DNA of 64,000 nucleotides from contig JAJHZJ010000496.1 in the NCBI GenBank assembly GCA_023548195.1, positions 12,367,070-12,431,069 of the forward strand. The letters run 5' to 3'. The notes below the pieces were generated by a model. The model saw only the letters and a list, made by a program, of their open reading frames with translations, did not search any database and was not told the origin of the DNA. Positions 1 to 11,945 of the stretch are shown here, piece by piece. The number at the start of each line of letters is the position of its first letter. Position 1 is the first letter of the stretch. The translations under genes and the position numbers were made by a program. This DNA comes from Bettongia penicillata ogilbyi (Eukaryota; Chordata; Mammalia; Diprotodontia; Potoroidae).

Positions 1-34
1 GACTGTAAGGATGTTTGAAGTTGTGAGGAGAATT

Positions 35-160
35 TTCTTACTTTACAGAACAGGAAACTGATACCCAGAAGTGAAATGATTTCCCCCGATCCCACAGAGA
101 ATAAGTCACAGAGCTGAGATTCAAACCTAGGTCTTCTGACTCCAAATGCTTCTATGAAAA
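35..160 (-). repeat. MIR-type SINE fragment
   Basis: Reads as the reverse complement of a MIR/CORE-SINE: a degenerate 'aggaaactga' block, a 'gtcacagagctgag' block and 'ttcaaacctaggtcttctgactcc', in the usual order. Family assigned by eye from these landmarks. No coding content. Confidence 0.75.
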
Positions 161-535
161 TGTTGGTGCACCTGAAACTTTTCTTTTGTCTTTTACCTCT
201 TTGGGATCTCTGCCCAGCTGGGGAATCATTGCATCAAATGTATGAACAGGTTAGTCATTTTAAAAACACAATTTCAAATAATTTTCCAGAATGCTTGTAA
301 CAATTCACACCTCCATCAAAGGCGTACTAAGATATTTGTCTTTCTGTGGTCCCCTCTAATACTGAGTAGTTTTGCCTTTTGCCATCTTTACAAATTTGCT
401 GGATATGAGATCCCAGGAGGAAATCACCAGAGGAAGAGGAAGAGGGCTTTTCTAGAGTGAGAAGACATGCATGATGGAGAAAGAAATGCACAGTTCTTTA
501 CCAGACAAGGAGTGAAGTAGGCTCATGTAGGGAGC
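161..535. other. unassigned stretch, no gene seen
   Basis: No repeat family or coding signal recognised. The 72-codon open frame in it has no recognisable protein features and no splice context. Confidence 0.4.
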
Positions 536-539
536 TGGG

Positions 540-1050
540 TTTCTTCAAAGTATCTCAGACTTGGAAAGAACCTCAGAAGCCATAGGATGTACCTGGGTAA
601 GAAGCCTCCAGAACCCCTCTAATACTCCTGCCAAATGATTATCCAACCTCTACTTGAAGACCTCTAGAGAGGGGAAACCACTACTCCCTTGAAGCAGCTC
701 ATTCCACTTGGGAAGCTCTTGGGCTTGGTGTGATCTCTTTCTTTAGAGCAAGCCAAAATTATCCTTTGCAGTTCCTACCTAGTTCTGCCCCCTGGGACCA
801 AACAAAAGAAATCGAATACCTCTTCCATGTAATAACCCTTCAAACACTTGAAGACAGCTACCATGTGCTCACTAAGGTCTCTTCTCCAGGATGAACATTC
901 CAAGGTCTTTCAGGTGACCACCATATACCATGAACTTAATCCTCTTCTCTATTCTAGTCACTCTCCCTGGGATGGTCTCTAGCTTATCAGTGTCCTTCTT
1001 AAAATATGATACTCCAGAGTGAACACAAAACTTAAGAGCTGACCAGGCCA
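540..1050 (-). repeat. L3/CR1 LINE 3' fragment
   Basis: Matches the antisense of the L3/CR1 3' region: a start like 'cttggaaagaacctcagaag', then 'cctctacttgaagacctc', 'cattccacttgggaagctct', 'cttgaagacagctaccatgt' and 'agcttatcagtgtccttctt' in the canonical order. The same series recurs at 26975, 27160 and 61015. Heavily diverged, so an ancient insertion. Confidence 0.75.
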
Positions 1051-1344
1051 AGTACAGGTTTAATTTCTAATATGCCATTGGGTTTAAGAATTTAGCAAGG
1101 AAACAAGGTATTTTATTATGTGGTTCTCTGGGAAATACTTCCAAGTGAAGACATTATAGTTGAGGCTTTCACTACTGTGTAAATAACCTCAGTATGCAAT
1201 TAGGGAGAATCATATATGCTTGAGTCCACTTTGTATAGAGTCCCTCTTGAGTGCTTTTCTCTCTTTCCACCGTCTCAGGAAATTTCATATCCCTAGACTG
1301 TGATCAGACCATGCTTTACCTCCCACCTAGACATCTATCCAAGT
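1051..1344. other. unassigned stretch, no gene seen
   Basis: No recognised repeat, exon or RNA gene. Confidence 0.35.
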
Positions 1345-2495
1345 CATCTTTTTTTAAATTTTAAATTATTTTATTTGTTTTCAGTTTTCTGCAATCACTT
1401 CCATATATCTTTAGATTTTTCCCCTCCCCTCATCTCCTTCCCCCTTCCTTCCACCCTCCCTCCCCAACATGGCATGTTATCTTTTTTCAATAAATTATTT
1501 TATTTGTTTTCGGTGTTCTACAATCACTTCTATCTATCTTAGATTTTTTCCCCTCCCTCCCCCTCCTTCCTCCCTTCTTTCCCACTCCCTCCCTGAGATA
1601 GCATGCAATATTATATAAGTTCTACCCCTACATTCCTATTAAACACATTTTCATCTTAGTCATGTTGCATAGAAGAATTAAAATGAACGGGAGAAACCAT
1701 AAAACGTAATAAAAAAGAAAATGGTCTGCTTCATTCTGTGATCCAATTCCATAATTCTTTCTCTGTATGTGGAAGGCATTTTGCCTCAGGAATACATTGG
1801 GAATGTTTTAGGTCCTTGCATTGCTGTGAAGGGCTAAGTCTACCAGAAAAATTTCTTGCGCACTATGATTGTTGCTGTATACAAAGTTCTCCTGGTTCTG
1901 CCCCTTTCACTCAGCATCAGTTCATATAAGTCCTTTCAGGCCTCTCTGAAGTCTTCCTGTTCATCATTTCTTATAGAACAATAGTATTCCATTACATTCA
2001 TATACCACAACTTATTTAGTCATTCCCCAATTGATGGACCCCTTGATTTCTAATTTTTGGCCACTGCAAAGAGAGCTGCTATAAATATTTTTGTACATGT
2101 GGGACCTTTTCCCATTTTTATGATCTCTTTGGGATACAGTCCTAGAAGCAATATTGCTGGGTCAAAAGGTATGCATATTTTTGTAGCCCTTTGGGAATAG
2201 TTCCAAATTGCTCTCCAGAATGGTTGGATCAGTTTACAGCTCCACCAACAATTAATTATTGTTCCAACTCTCTCACATCTTCTCCAACATTTATCATCTT
2301 CTTGTTTTGTCATGTTAACCAATCTGATAGGTGTGATGTGGTACCTCAGAGTTCTTTTGATTTGTATCTCTCTAATCAATAGTGATTTAGAGCATTTTTT
2401 CATATGATTATAGATAGCTTTAATTTCTTCCTCTGAAAACAACCTGTTCATATCATCTGATCATTTTTCAATTGGGGAATGTACCCAAGCCATTT
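1345..2495 (-). mobile_element. 5'-truncated L1 LINE 3' end (ORF2 C-terminus plus 3' UTR)
   Basis: On the - strand from 2495 downwards this encodes the L1 ORF2p C-terminal region. The peptide read from 2451 contains 'NCWWSCKLIQPFW', 'IPFDPAILLLGLYPK' and 'FIAALFAVAK', which align in order with the C-terminal region of mammalian L1 ORF2p. Stops and frameshifts follow, with coding traces to about 1660. A T-rich/pyrimidine 3' UTR then runs to about 1345. Truncated at its 5' end, hence dead on arrival. Reverse transcriptase and endonuclease domains are absent. Confidence 0.88.
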
Positions 2496-3165
2496 TGCCA
2501 ATAAGCTCTACGGCCATCCGGCTTCTCTCCACCCAGATCAGCACCATACAATCCAGACTTCCAGAGACCGCTACTCTAGCCCCTGAGGAAGTTAATGTAC
2601 TCAGTTATGGGTTATCTTGGGGTTGAGCTGTCTTGGTTGCTGAGTGGATGAGCACTCTCCTAGTCCATTCTAGCTGGCCAGCTCCAGACTAGACTATGCT
2701 TCATAAAACATCTAGTCACCTGCCCCAGTTATTTTGCAGTTGGATTTGTAGCGCCTTTTCCCCCCTTGCCTCTCCTCAGACCAACATGCTTTTTACTTCT
2801 CACACTGGACTCTGTAATTAAATCAGCACTATTATTGCTTCTGGAAAGGATCTGTCAATTGACTCTCTCATGATCAATTAAAGATTCCTGCTAGTCTCCT
2901 GAGGCAAGAGGCAATTAAGGCAGGCATTGTAGACCTTTTGTTTTCATATCCTCTCACTTAGCAAAATGCCCGGCACATGGCTGGTGCTTCATAAATGCCT
3001 CTTCATGTCATTTCTGTGAGGATAGACTTTAATGGTATGTATCTTTCTCAGAACTTTATGAACAGTTATTGATTGAGTGAATAAATGAAAAATAATTGCA
3101 GATTTGTTTCATAGACTTAACTTCCTGAAGTTATTAAATAACTGTTTAAAAATAATAGGATCTTG
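2496..3165. other. unassigned stretch; possible old LTR piece
   Basis: Not recognised. A short 'aattaaagattcctgctag' near 2876 looks like an LTR polyadenylation neighbourhood, and 2950-3005 resembles an L2 3' tail. No ORF or exon seen. Confidence 0.25.
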
Positions 3166-3169
3166 ATCT

Positions 3170-3345
3170 TACAGATTGTGCTGGAAAGGACCTAGGAGGT
3201 CATTTAGGTCTCCTGTTTTGCTAATCAGGATACTGAGGTCAGAAGGATTGAGTTATTTGCCAACAACATCATACGGATAATTAGTGTCAGAGCAAGGATT
3301 TGAGTGTAGATCCCTTTACTAGAAATCTTTCCACTGTATGTTAAT
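3170..3345 (-). repeat. MIR SINE fragment
   Basis: Antisense MIR landmarks in order: 'tggaaaggacctaggaggtc', 'aggatactgaggtcagaagg', a degraded 'ttgcc..catac' block and 'caaggatttgagtgtagatc'. Strongly decayed. Confidence 0.65.
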
Positions 3346-5505
3346 ACTCATCATTTTATTTGATTCACTAATGGTGTTTACTGATTTGCCAATACATGCT
3401 TTATGAAGGTTTTGATATTGTTTTTTATACTTCTGTATTGACCACGTGGGAAAGATCACATTTTCCTATGTCTTTTGGTAAATATGAAAAGGTATGACTG
3501 TCTGGTCCTCTGTAATTATACAGTACACTTGAATGGGAAGAGGGGATTTCAGGCTATTTCAGGTAATTGGCTTGGGATGTTTGGCCTAGACTGGGCTCAA
3601 AAAGCAGTTCTCCAGAGAACTCTACTTTGAGAAGACATGCAATTGATCCTCTAAAGCATGTTTGTGGAAGAGCATGGATTCCTAAATGGTCCCAAAAATA
3701 GACAGAGGAGCTTCTAGATGCTACCTTTCAGCCTGATAGGTAGGGCACCTCCTTATGAGTCTTGCATTATTACAAGTGTAGGGAGACAAGTGATAAAGGT
3801 ACAGCTCTGGGAAAGCAGGACAACATTCACCAACTCCACCATCTCCCTAACTACCTTACTAAATGAAATTGCATGAAATTCTGCAATCTGTCAGGGTTAA
3901 AGATGAAAGGAATTTAATAATCCCACCCCAAATATCAAGCTGACCTGAGACTGAAGAGGGAAAGAAGGGGAATTTACAAAAATCCAACAGATTTGACTTG
4001 AAGGACTCTAACTGGCTGGCTACATGTAGGTATGGGTCTGACTCATAAGAGAGTTGCAATACCACCGAGGCTATGGATGATCTCCCCAAAGAACTGTAAC
4101 CATTCTCCTATAGGAGAAATAGCAAAGGGCAGCAGCAGCAAATCAAAGAACCAGCTTGGTACAGTACAGAGGAAAAAGCAACTAAACATATTATCAGCAG
4201 CATTGTGGGTAAGCAGCAAGTGGCAGATTTGGAGGGATAGCAGAATTCTGGCTTGGATGCAGCCCTGAAAGGAGTATGAGATATGCAAATTAGATGCATT
4301 TTCTTTCCTACCAGTGATGGTTTTTTGTGGATGGTGATAAATTTTCTTCCTATTCCATTTCATTGGATGCCTTGTCTTTGAGTTTATATGTCCTGCTGGT
4401 TTGGTCTGATAATAAAAAAATCACTGGATTGGGGCTCATGAGCTTTGGTTTTGAAAGATACTGACCCAAAGCTGAACCTGGGTGTAACTTTCCAGGGCCA
4501 TATTTGAAGAGAGCTCAGGCTACTTAGTATTGACAAAAGTTTATCATTTGAGGAATTAGATGTTTATAATTAACACATACCTCTCTTTCATATTTTTTTG
4601 AGGTCAAATCATCAAGCATTTGAGTGTCTGTTATGTGCTAAGCATTATGGTCTGAGACAGGGGCTAAGACATGATTGGAGAGAGGAAAGAAACCTGGGAA
4701 TCAGTGTTATGTTTAGACAAGACTTTACCATCCAATTTGGTGATGAAATACATAACATTTGAAAAGGCTTAAAATATTAACAAACCTCAAACTAGTAAGA
4801 GGGGAAAAAATCCAAACCCAACCCACTGACCAAACAGAATTATGTAAGTGCTGAGTGACTTTGAGGCATTTGAGAGGCACAGAGAAAGATCAAAAGGATT
4901 TTTTGTCTTTTTAACTTTTCTTTGAAATCTGACATTTTGCCCCGTAAAATTTATTTACGAAACGAGCCACATAAACATATACTGATAGTTCTGTTTGACT
5001 TGCGGATGCTGAGGTTTGCTTCCAAAATATCCTTCCCTCAGTCAGTCAATGAGTGGTCTACATTTCTAGGATCCTGCTTTTCCCTACTACTTTCAAGATG
5101 AAAGCTATGAGGAAGGATGCCTTAGAGTATTTTCATCAGTTGTATCCATGTTGGTGACTTCAGTATCTGTGGTCTTTCAGGGAACTGGCATGAAAAAAGA
5201 TTTGTTCTTTTGTACCATTGGAGCCTAGAGTAGAGAATGCCAAAATGAAAAAAAATATATAATTTAGAGAAAGTGAATTACTGCATCCATCACATAGTGT
5301 TTAATTTAGTAAGGCTTTAATGGATATTAGTAGCATTGTTTCTTTCAGAAAGGGCTAGATGAGTATGGTGCAATAAAAAATGCCATATTTTCTATTTTTG
5401 GATTGTGCTCAATAACTTAATCATCAATCAAGCCAACAAAAAAATAGAGGGTGCTGGGAATTTTCTGTATTTCTTCTATTATGTCATCTTTGTTTTATGG
5501 CAGCA
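3346..5505. other. mostly unique DNA; no gene seen
   Basis: About 2 kb without a recognised gene. A SINE-like 'tatgtgctaagcattatggt' remnant sits at 4600-4690. The open frames near 4032-4363 overlap on opposite strands, lack protein features and have no splice context. The stretch 4910-5030 contains several CpGs and few repeat-like motifs. Confidence 0.4.
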
Positions 5506-5514
5506 TGTTGAAGT

Positions 5515-5680
5515 GAGAAGGAAGACTGGGTCAAGGAGACATGGGTGTGACCTTGGGTCAGTGGTGGTCTAGCTGATTGATACTTTGCAGAGCAGATGCT
5601 GATTTGCATGGATAAAGGATGTTTCCTCATTGGGAGAGCTATAAACCAATGAAATCACAGGTTCAAACAACAACAGCAAA
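5515..5680 (+). repeat. marsupial tRNA-headed SINE, 3' half
   Basis: Contains 'gtgtgaccttgggtcagt' followed by the tail 'tttcctcattgggagagct...caatgaaatcacaggttc', the same tail seen at 6840-6995, 31000-31255 and 39225-39470. The tRNA-like head is largely lost. Confidence 0.6.
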
Positions 5681-5846
5681 ATAAACATACTTTGAGATTG
5701 AGTATTGATTGCCTATCATCTCATTGAGTATTTGATCATGTATGACTTCATGATGTCTCTTGTCTTGTTGTATAGTTCATGGGAAGTAGCCTAGTAGAAT
5801 AAGTCCTAGATTTGTATTTAAGAAAACTGGTTTAAAGTCAACTAGG

Positions 5847-6088
5847 TGGGGGTAGCTAGATGGCACAGCAGATAGAGCACTGCCTCTGTGGTCAGGAAGA
5901 CCTGAGTTCAAATCTGGCCTCAGACACTTACTAACTGTGTGACCCTGAGAGAGTCACTTAACCCCTATTTGCCTCCATTTTTCATTGTTAAAATGAGTTG
6001 CAGAGTGTACGTTAGCACTTTAGCCAAGAAAACCCCAAATGGGGTCATGAAGGGTCAGACACAACTGAAAATGAACGAACAACAGCAG
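5847..6088 (+). repeat. marsupial CORE-SINE, near full length
   Basis: Begins with the tRNA-derived head 'gctagatggcacagcagat', then 'gtcaggaagacctgagttca', 'cactgtgtgaccctg' type block and the 3' part 'aaaaccccaaatggggtcat', ending in a CAG/AAC-rich tail. The same full-length architecture occurs on the - strand at 19075-19312 and 58255-58515 and on + at 44880 and 48540. Confidence 0.85.
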
Positions 6089-6285
6089 CAGGTAGTGCAG
6101 TACATAGACAGAAAGTGGGACCTACCATCAGGAAGATCAGAGCTCAAATTTAGCCTCAGACATTTGCTAGCTGTGTGACCGTGGGCAAGTCACTTTACTG
6201 CCGCCTGCTTCAGTTTCCTCAGCTGTAAAGTGGGGACAATAATAGCACCTGCCACACAAAGTTGTTGTTAAGGCACAGTGCTTGT
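6089..6285 (+). repeat. second SINE in tandem (MIR/CORE-SINE type)
   Basis: Directly abuts the preceding SINE. Landmarks are 'gtagtgcagtacatagacag', 'agctgtgtgaccgtgggcaa' and 'cagtttcctcagctgtaaag', then the MIR-like 3' end. Confidence 0.75.
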
Positions 6286-6631
6286 TTATTCCCTTGTAAC
6301 TTTCAATCTTATGAATATACAAGAATGTTAGTAAGAAATGTGAATTTTAATTTTTTCATAGAAATAATTTGTGTATAATATGCTCATTATTTATCCTCAT
6401 TACTAAATATTACTATGTATCTTCATTATTATCTAATACATTTTTTTGCAGTCATTTTTGCCATATTTTTATTTTGAGGATCCGATTAAGTTTACTCTAT
6501 TATTAATTACCCTTCCCAGAATTACTATAGTTAACTCACATTTATATATAACATTTTAAGGTTTGCAAAGCACATCATTCCCACTTTCAAAGGTCTTATG
6601 GTTTAAGGGAGAGAAAATTCACATTATTTTA

Positions 6632-6670
6632 TAATGATTTTGTATATGTATATATGTGTGTGTGTATGTA

Positions 6671-6728
<58 letters not shown>
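6632..6728 (+). repeat. (TG)n/(TA)n compound microsatellite
   Basis: Alternating purine-pyrimidine tract: (TG)n with TA interruptions leading into about 23 TA dinucleotides. The open frame through it is a by-product of the repeat. Confidence 0.95.
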
Positions 6729-6730
<2 letters not shown>

Positions 6731-6739
6731 GTTATTTTC

Positions 6740-6815
6740 CCCTAGTGGAATATAAGTTCCTTGAGGTCAGGTACTGTTTTATTTTTACCTTTGTATCCCC
6801 AGCACTATTTAAAGT
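6740..6815 (+). repeat. L2 LINE 3' tail
   Basis: 'ataagttccttgaggtcagg' and 'tgtatccccagcac' are the usual L2 3' end signature. Confidence 0.6.
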
Positions 6816-6829
6816 AGCATAGAGAGCTG

Positions 6830-7000
6830 AGTTCTACCTAATAAAGTTCTGCACTGACATATACTGGCTGTGTGACCCTAGACAAATCATTTAACCTCTC
6901 AGATCACTCTAAGACTATAAACTTGAAAAAGGGTACTGACTCACAGTGGTAGAGGGAGTTTCCTCATCTTGAGAATGCCCCACATCAATGGAATCACAGA
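6830..7000 (+). repeat. marsupial SINE fragment
   Basis: 'actggctgtgtgaccctag' followed by the 'ggtagagggagtttcctcat' and 'caatggaatcacag' tail typical of one marsupial SINE subfamily. Confidence 0.7.
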
Positions 7001-7164
7001 TTTGTTCTTGTTCCTTTGCCTAGCACCTAGCACGGTGCTTGTTGAATTCAGTTGAAGAGCCACCAACCTAATGAGATGGGGAAAGAACTCTTGGTTCCCA
7101 GTTACAATCTTGCTTTCCTTAAACAAGGTGGGAGACAAGAGGAGGATGGGAAAGAGGATTATGT

Positions 7165-7335
7165 GAGTGTGGTGACAAAATCTCAGAATCTTCAAGTTGG
7201 GAGAGATCTCAAAGTTCATCGTGGCAGCCTTTACCTCAGCATGAAGGCCCTCCACAAAATGTGTCCCTGCAAGTGATCATCTTGCTCCTGCTTGAATACC
7301 TCAAATAGTGAGGGGACCCCCATTATACTTTGAGA
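7165..7335 (-). repeat. L3/CR1 3' fragment
   Basis: 'atctcagaatcttcaagttg', 'ctcctgcttgaatacctc' and 'agtgaggggacccccattat' follow the antisense L3 3' end order seen at 540 and 26975. Confidence 0.65.
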
Positions 7336-7524
7336 TGGATCACATGGACTTGCTCTGGACCCTGTCCTGCTCTGAGATTTCTCTGTCTCTTTTCTCAAAG
7401 TGAAAATTCTTCCTTCTCCTTCCCACTTCAATATGGCGCTGACACAGAGGTAGTGAAATGGGGGTGGTGAGTAAGATGCAAGCTTGCCCCAATCTTCCTG
7501 CCTAAGTAAGCATAGTACCCAGAG

Positions 7525-7730
7525 AAGCATGTATTTAGAGTTGGAAGGGACCTCAGATATCAACTCATCCAATTCCCTTGTTTTACAGGTGAGGAAACTG
7601 AAGACTAGAAAGCTTAATTGATTGCCCAGAGTCACGCAATTAGTAAGTAGAAGAGTTAGGATTTGAACTGAGGTCCCCCAAGTTTCCATCTAGAGCTCTT
7701 TCCTCTGCACCCTCTTGTCTCTCTTAGGGC
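7525..7730 (-). repeat. MIR SINE
   Basis: Antisense MIR with 'ggaagggacctcagatatc', 'ttttacaggtgaggaaactg', 'gcccagagtcacgcaattag' and 'gatttgaactgaggtcc'. Good landmark preservation. Confidence 0.8.
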
Positions 7731-7939
7731 ACCTTTCATTCATCACTGCTTTCCAGATTCTCCGTTCTACAGCCCTAAAAGGCAGGCATGGTGGCTGTGT
7801 CAGTATTGGTGATTCCATTGTTTACTTCCACATGTATTTGGAGTCAGGGGAATTTGGTCCAATGACATGACTCAACCTTTTCACAAGTTTTTTGAGGAAG
7901 CTGAACCAAGGATACTTCAGCAGTTTAGGAGGGCCACTC

Positions 7940-8150
7940 CCATCTAGGGAAAGCGTGGTGTAGTTGGAAGGGTGATGGCCCTAAAATAAAAAATCAGGAG
8001 TCTGAATCCTACCTCTGGCTTTTGTTCTCTAGGTCTCAGGTTCTCAATCCATAAAACTAGGTGGTTGAACAAGATGAGGTCTAAAGTCCTTGCTAGCTCT
8101 CTTTCTGGAATATAGATGGAACAATAAGATCTAATGGACCCAAGGAGACT
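7940..8150 (+). repeat. MIR SINE
   Basis: Sense MIR order: 'agcgtggtgtagttggaagg', 'caggagtctgaatcctacc', then the 'ctcaatccataaaactag' and 'tgaggtctaaagtccttgc' 3' end. Confidence 0.7.
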
Positions 8151-8639
8151 GGGATACTTGTCCTCTCCCACTAAGGGACCCCTAGCTGTGGGCTAGGATG
8201 CATGGACCAGGTTCAATCCTGGGAGAACAGAGGGATATAAACAGAAGATAAGGGTCTTTTTTGTACTTTTTGATTCTTTATACCTCCAATCTCAGAGCCC
8301 CAGGGAAAATTACTGAAAACTTAAGTATGACTCACATCTAAGGTCTTCCTTCTCAAAGGAAGGAGAAGAGAACTCAACTTACAATGTAGAGCAGGTATAG
8401 GTATTTTCTCTACACAAAAGAAATACTTAAACACAAAAGATTCATAAACATGCATTAATGAGACTTAAACCATGATCTATTAACTTGAGAGACTGATAAT
8501 TAAAACATTAGAAGACAGAATATTTAGTGGGACTGGTGAACAGGCATTTCATCTTCATTTCATCTCTGCACTTTCCAAAAAATTCCCTCAAGTTCCATGT
8601 CATGCAAGCAGAGGAAATGATTTTACCCATCCTCTTCTG

Positions 8640-8790
8640 GTAAATGAATAACTAAATGAAAAAAAAATATTAGGTGCTTACTATGTGCAAAGCACAGTGC
8701 TAAGTGCTGGGAATACAAATGGATTCTGCCCTTGCTCTTATAAAACTTCCTTCTAATAGAGGAGATAGCACATAAAGGAGACTTTGGCAG
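8640..8790 (+). repeat. ancient CORE-SINE/L2-related fragment
   Basis: 'ggtgcttactatgtgcaaag' followed by 'tgctaagtgctgggaataca' and a 'gcccttgctctta' block, a common mammal-wide interspersed motif series. Confidence 0.55.
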
Positions 8791-10229
8791 CAAGTCATAT
8801 GAAAAGGGTTCAAAGTCTTTAGAGTATAGAGACAGAACAGATTGTGATACATCTTATTTTAAAAACTGTATTAATCTTTTTGTTTTTATAAGCATTAATT
8901 ATCTTCCCTTTTCAGTGCCCCCACAATAGAACAAGAAAAAAACCCTAACAAATATGCATGTTGTAGCAAAACCAATTTCCACATTAGCCATGTCCTAAAA
9001 TTCTGCATTCTGCATTTTAAGTCTATTATCTTTCTGACAGGTAGTAAACGGAATGATTCATCTTCAGTCCTCTGCACCCAGGGTTTAAGTTAATGTACGC
9101 TCTTCAATGTCATTTTCATTGATAAAACCATATCAACTTTTGATGTTGAATCATTTGATAGTGCTAGGGACCTTGGTGGGAAGAATTTTCTTCTTCAGGT
9201 GTTCAGGTGGTCAGTAACTGGAGGTTGTGATCTACACAGTGGTAGTGGTTTGACTTTAGTCTTTCCACTTGAGTTATTTCACTTTAACTAGGTTGGCTTG
9301 CCTACCCTATAGGTGGCAGTTGGTCAGCAGTTAATGTTGGTTGGTGGTATGGAGGAAGACAGGCTCTTTCTCCATGGAGTTGCTGCCCTCATCAATGCCT
9401 ATAGGGGTAAGGCTGGAAGCAGGGCTGGAAACCTGAAGAGCACTGCTATTCCCAGAGTTCTTGGTTCCAGGGTCCTGGGTTACCTCCACTGGGATCTCAG
9501 GGGAGGTGGTGGTCAAGGTGGCAATAGATGCTTGACTTGCCTGGTGCATGCAAGTGATCATCTTTTTTTTTTTTCAGAGAAGCCTTGTTGTAGTTAAAGG
9601 GAACACCTCCTGTAGTTCATCTAGCACCAAATGATGGACCAGGAGCTTCTGATCACTCAAACTCTATCACATTGCCTCTAGGACTGGAAACATTTATCTT
9701 TGGATTGCTGTTTGATCACCCATGTGTAGGAAGAGAAACACAGCAGAGGAGGTGGCCAGGGCATTGAGATGATGACTCAAGTTCATCTCCATGAGCACAT
9801 GCTCTAGCCATCATGAGCAACTGTTATAAATGCTGAGAGTAAAAGCAGAGAATGATAGAAGAGCCCTTTCATCCTTTCTTATGGGAATTACCAGAGTGGG
9901 AAAAGAGTGAGAACAGAACTTAGCCTTCCCTTTAAATTCTCTTGAGTGGGAGCTCTTCCTGGCTTAATGGCCAATTTTCTTCCACACAAATAGCACAATA
10001 CCTAGCACCTAATAGGTGCTTGATATATTTTGATTGACTGTTGACAAGTACTTCTTGACATTATCACACAGACCATGGGACCAATAAGGGCATTACTTCA
10101 TCATCCCATCAAAATTATGTCCAATGTGACACTGGAAGTGCCCATCCCTAGGCCCATCCCTTGGCAGACTCTTACTGGTCTAAACACCCCCCAGCTCTTC
10201 CATATCAAGTGACACAAAGTCCAGACTCT
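8791..10229. other. mostly unique DNA; no gene seen
   Basis: No recognised exon or RNA. An L2-like 3' tail ('tacctagcacctaataggtg') sits at 9990-10050. The open frames at 9313-9597 on both strands have no recognisable protein features. Confidence 0.4.
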
Positions 10230-10450
10230 TTACCCCTTTGCTTGCCCTCTGCTAGATGCTCTGCAGTTATCAATGTCTTCCCTAGAACATGGCACTTAGA
10301 AATGAACACAATATTCCAGGACATAGTACAACAAGACAAACATTTCCCAAGTCCTTGACACCCTTATTGAGATTTCATGTGACCTTGTCATATGACTAGT
10401 CTTCCTGGATTTGGCCTGTTTTATAAGGTCAAAGGATTCTGATTCTGTTG
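10230..10450 (-). repeat. L3/CR1 fragment
   Basis: 'cagttatcaatgtcttccct', 'atggcacttagaaatgaaca' and 'aatattccaggacatagt' match the antisense L3/CR1 3' region. It is split from the piece at 10720 by two SINE fragments. Confidence 0.65.
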
Positions 10451-10529
10451 TCCCAAATATCATTTATCCCTCCCAGCTTTGGGCTATTGAAAACTTGTGT
10501 CAGCATGTGTTTTGTACCTTCTTCCAAGG

Positions 10530-10715
10530 ATGGACCTGTGATTTCATTGGAAACTCCCCTTACCAATGAAGATTGGCACCTTCTCTAAAACATAACCATT
10601 GAGAAATGCCTAGAGAACTGAATTGTTAAGTGATTTGCCCAGAGTCACACAGATACTATGTGTCAGGTCTTTCTGGCTTGGACACCACCCCTCTGTCCTC
10701 TGCATTTCTAATCTT
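10530..10715 (-). repeat. SINE remnants (marsupial SINE tail plus MIR)
   Basis: 10530-10600 reads 'cctgtgatttcattggaaac', antisense of the marsupial SINE tail. 10615-10715 carries 'gtgatttgcccagagtcaca', an antisense MIR core. Confidence 0.55.
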
Positions 10716-10719
10716 TTTC

Positions 10720-10850
10720 CTGATCATTGCTAACAAGTGTTGAACAAGATGGGGACAAAGCCCTGAGGCACTCCACTAAGGACTTCCCTACATGTTCGAA
10801 TCAACTCATCTAACCACCCTGTGCTCCAGTGTTGTCGGCCTTGGCTTGTT
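10720..10850 (-). repeat. L3/CR1 fragment, RT-proximal part
   Basis: 'aagccctgaggcactccact' is the antisense of the conserved CR1/L3 stretch also seen near 61850. It continues the element begun at 10230. Confidence 0.6.
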
Positions 10851-10864
10851 TCTAGAACAACACA

Positions 10865-11175
10865 ATGGAGACTAATAGCCTGAACACGGTAATAGTAGCC
10901 TGTTTTCATGGGCAGGTTTGTCGGATAAATGAGCTTGTACAGTCTAATCTCCGGAGACTCACAGATATTCATAATCATCGAGAAATGATAAAAAAAAGTT
11001 GTCAAATACTTGTAATTATAGAAATTGTGCCTCCAATTACAGGCAGCTTAGAAAGGCTTTATTGCTGTTTGGAGTTTGCGTGAATGCTCCTGAGTGTGCT
11101 ATTGAGGGCTGTGTGATAGAAATGGCCACAGTGTTTAAGTTATGTTACATTTAAATCTATTTAATTGACTATTTT
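10865..11175. promoter_or_regulatory. candidate conserved non-coding element
   Basis: Repeat-free and compositionally balanced, with several homeodomain-like TAAT cores ('cttgtaattatag', 'ccaattacagg', 'tctaatctccgg') and 'gataaatgagc'. No ORF of note and no recognised repeat. Conservation is inferred from texture only and has not been tested. Confidence 0.3.
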
Positions 11176-11583
11176 CATAAACACGGGCTCCTTTTGTGAA
11201 AAACATTTAAAAAAATCCAGTTCTGTTTCTCTTTATAGAATGGAGCTAAAGGGGGAAAAGGGAAAAAAAGAAAAAGAAAGAAAAAAACCCAACCTCCTTG
11301 GATGCTTTGTATTTCTGTCATTAGTTTTGCTTTCAGTGCATATATATAATTATATGTTCGTGTTGTCATGGTGATGCAGGGCCAGGAATGGAAGAACACA
11401 GAAACCACTTGCTTAAAGCTGAAGTACGAACAGGCAACTTATTCCATGGGATGGAGGCTAAATGAGAATGGTGTGGGTCCTCCCCTTTTCCTCCTTTTCC
11501 CTTCTAACAACTTTGCCAGTTATGAGTTTCTGGGATACTGGGCTTAGTTGAAATTAATTTACAATGATGAAAAATACTTTAAG

Positions 11584-11585
<2 letters not shown>

Positions 11586-11651
<66 letters not shown>
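11586..11651 (+). repeat. (CT)n microsatellite, about 33 units
   Basis: Uninterrupted CT dinucleotides for about 66 bases. Confidence 0.97.
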
Positions 11652-11655
<4 letters not shown>

Positions 11656-11769
11656 TTTGTCTCATTTGTGCCTGAGAGCAAAGCAGATTTTGGTTTCTTC
11701 TGAATGAGAAATCTAGATTATCATCTTTGCCACATAATCTCAGGCTCTCAGGGACTCGCTATTCCAATC

Positions 11770-11945
11770 AATGCCCCCCAAAAGTTCCCACTATAATATA
11801 GCCAACAAATAATCATTCAGCCTCTGATCAAAGATTCTAGTGAGAAGGAATCTAGCTGGTCCCAAGGTAGCCCATGCTACTTCGGGAGAAGTGTAATTAT
11901 TAGGAAGGTTTTCTTGACCTTGAACCTAAAATCTATCATTCTGCA
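11770..11945 (-). repeat. L3/CR1 fragment
   Basis: 'aataatcattcagcctctga', 'aggaaggttttcttgacctt' and 'atctatcattctgcaa' follow the antisense L3 3' region, strongly decayed. Confidence 0.55.

Noticed and set aside
7231..7689. 152-codon open frame on the - strand
   Set aside because: Covers an L3 fragment and an antisense MIR; accidental.
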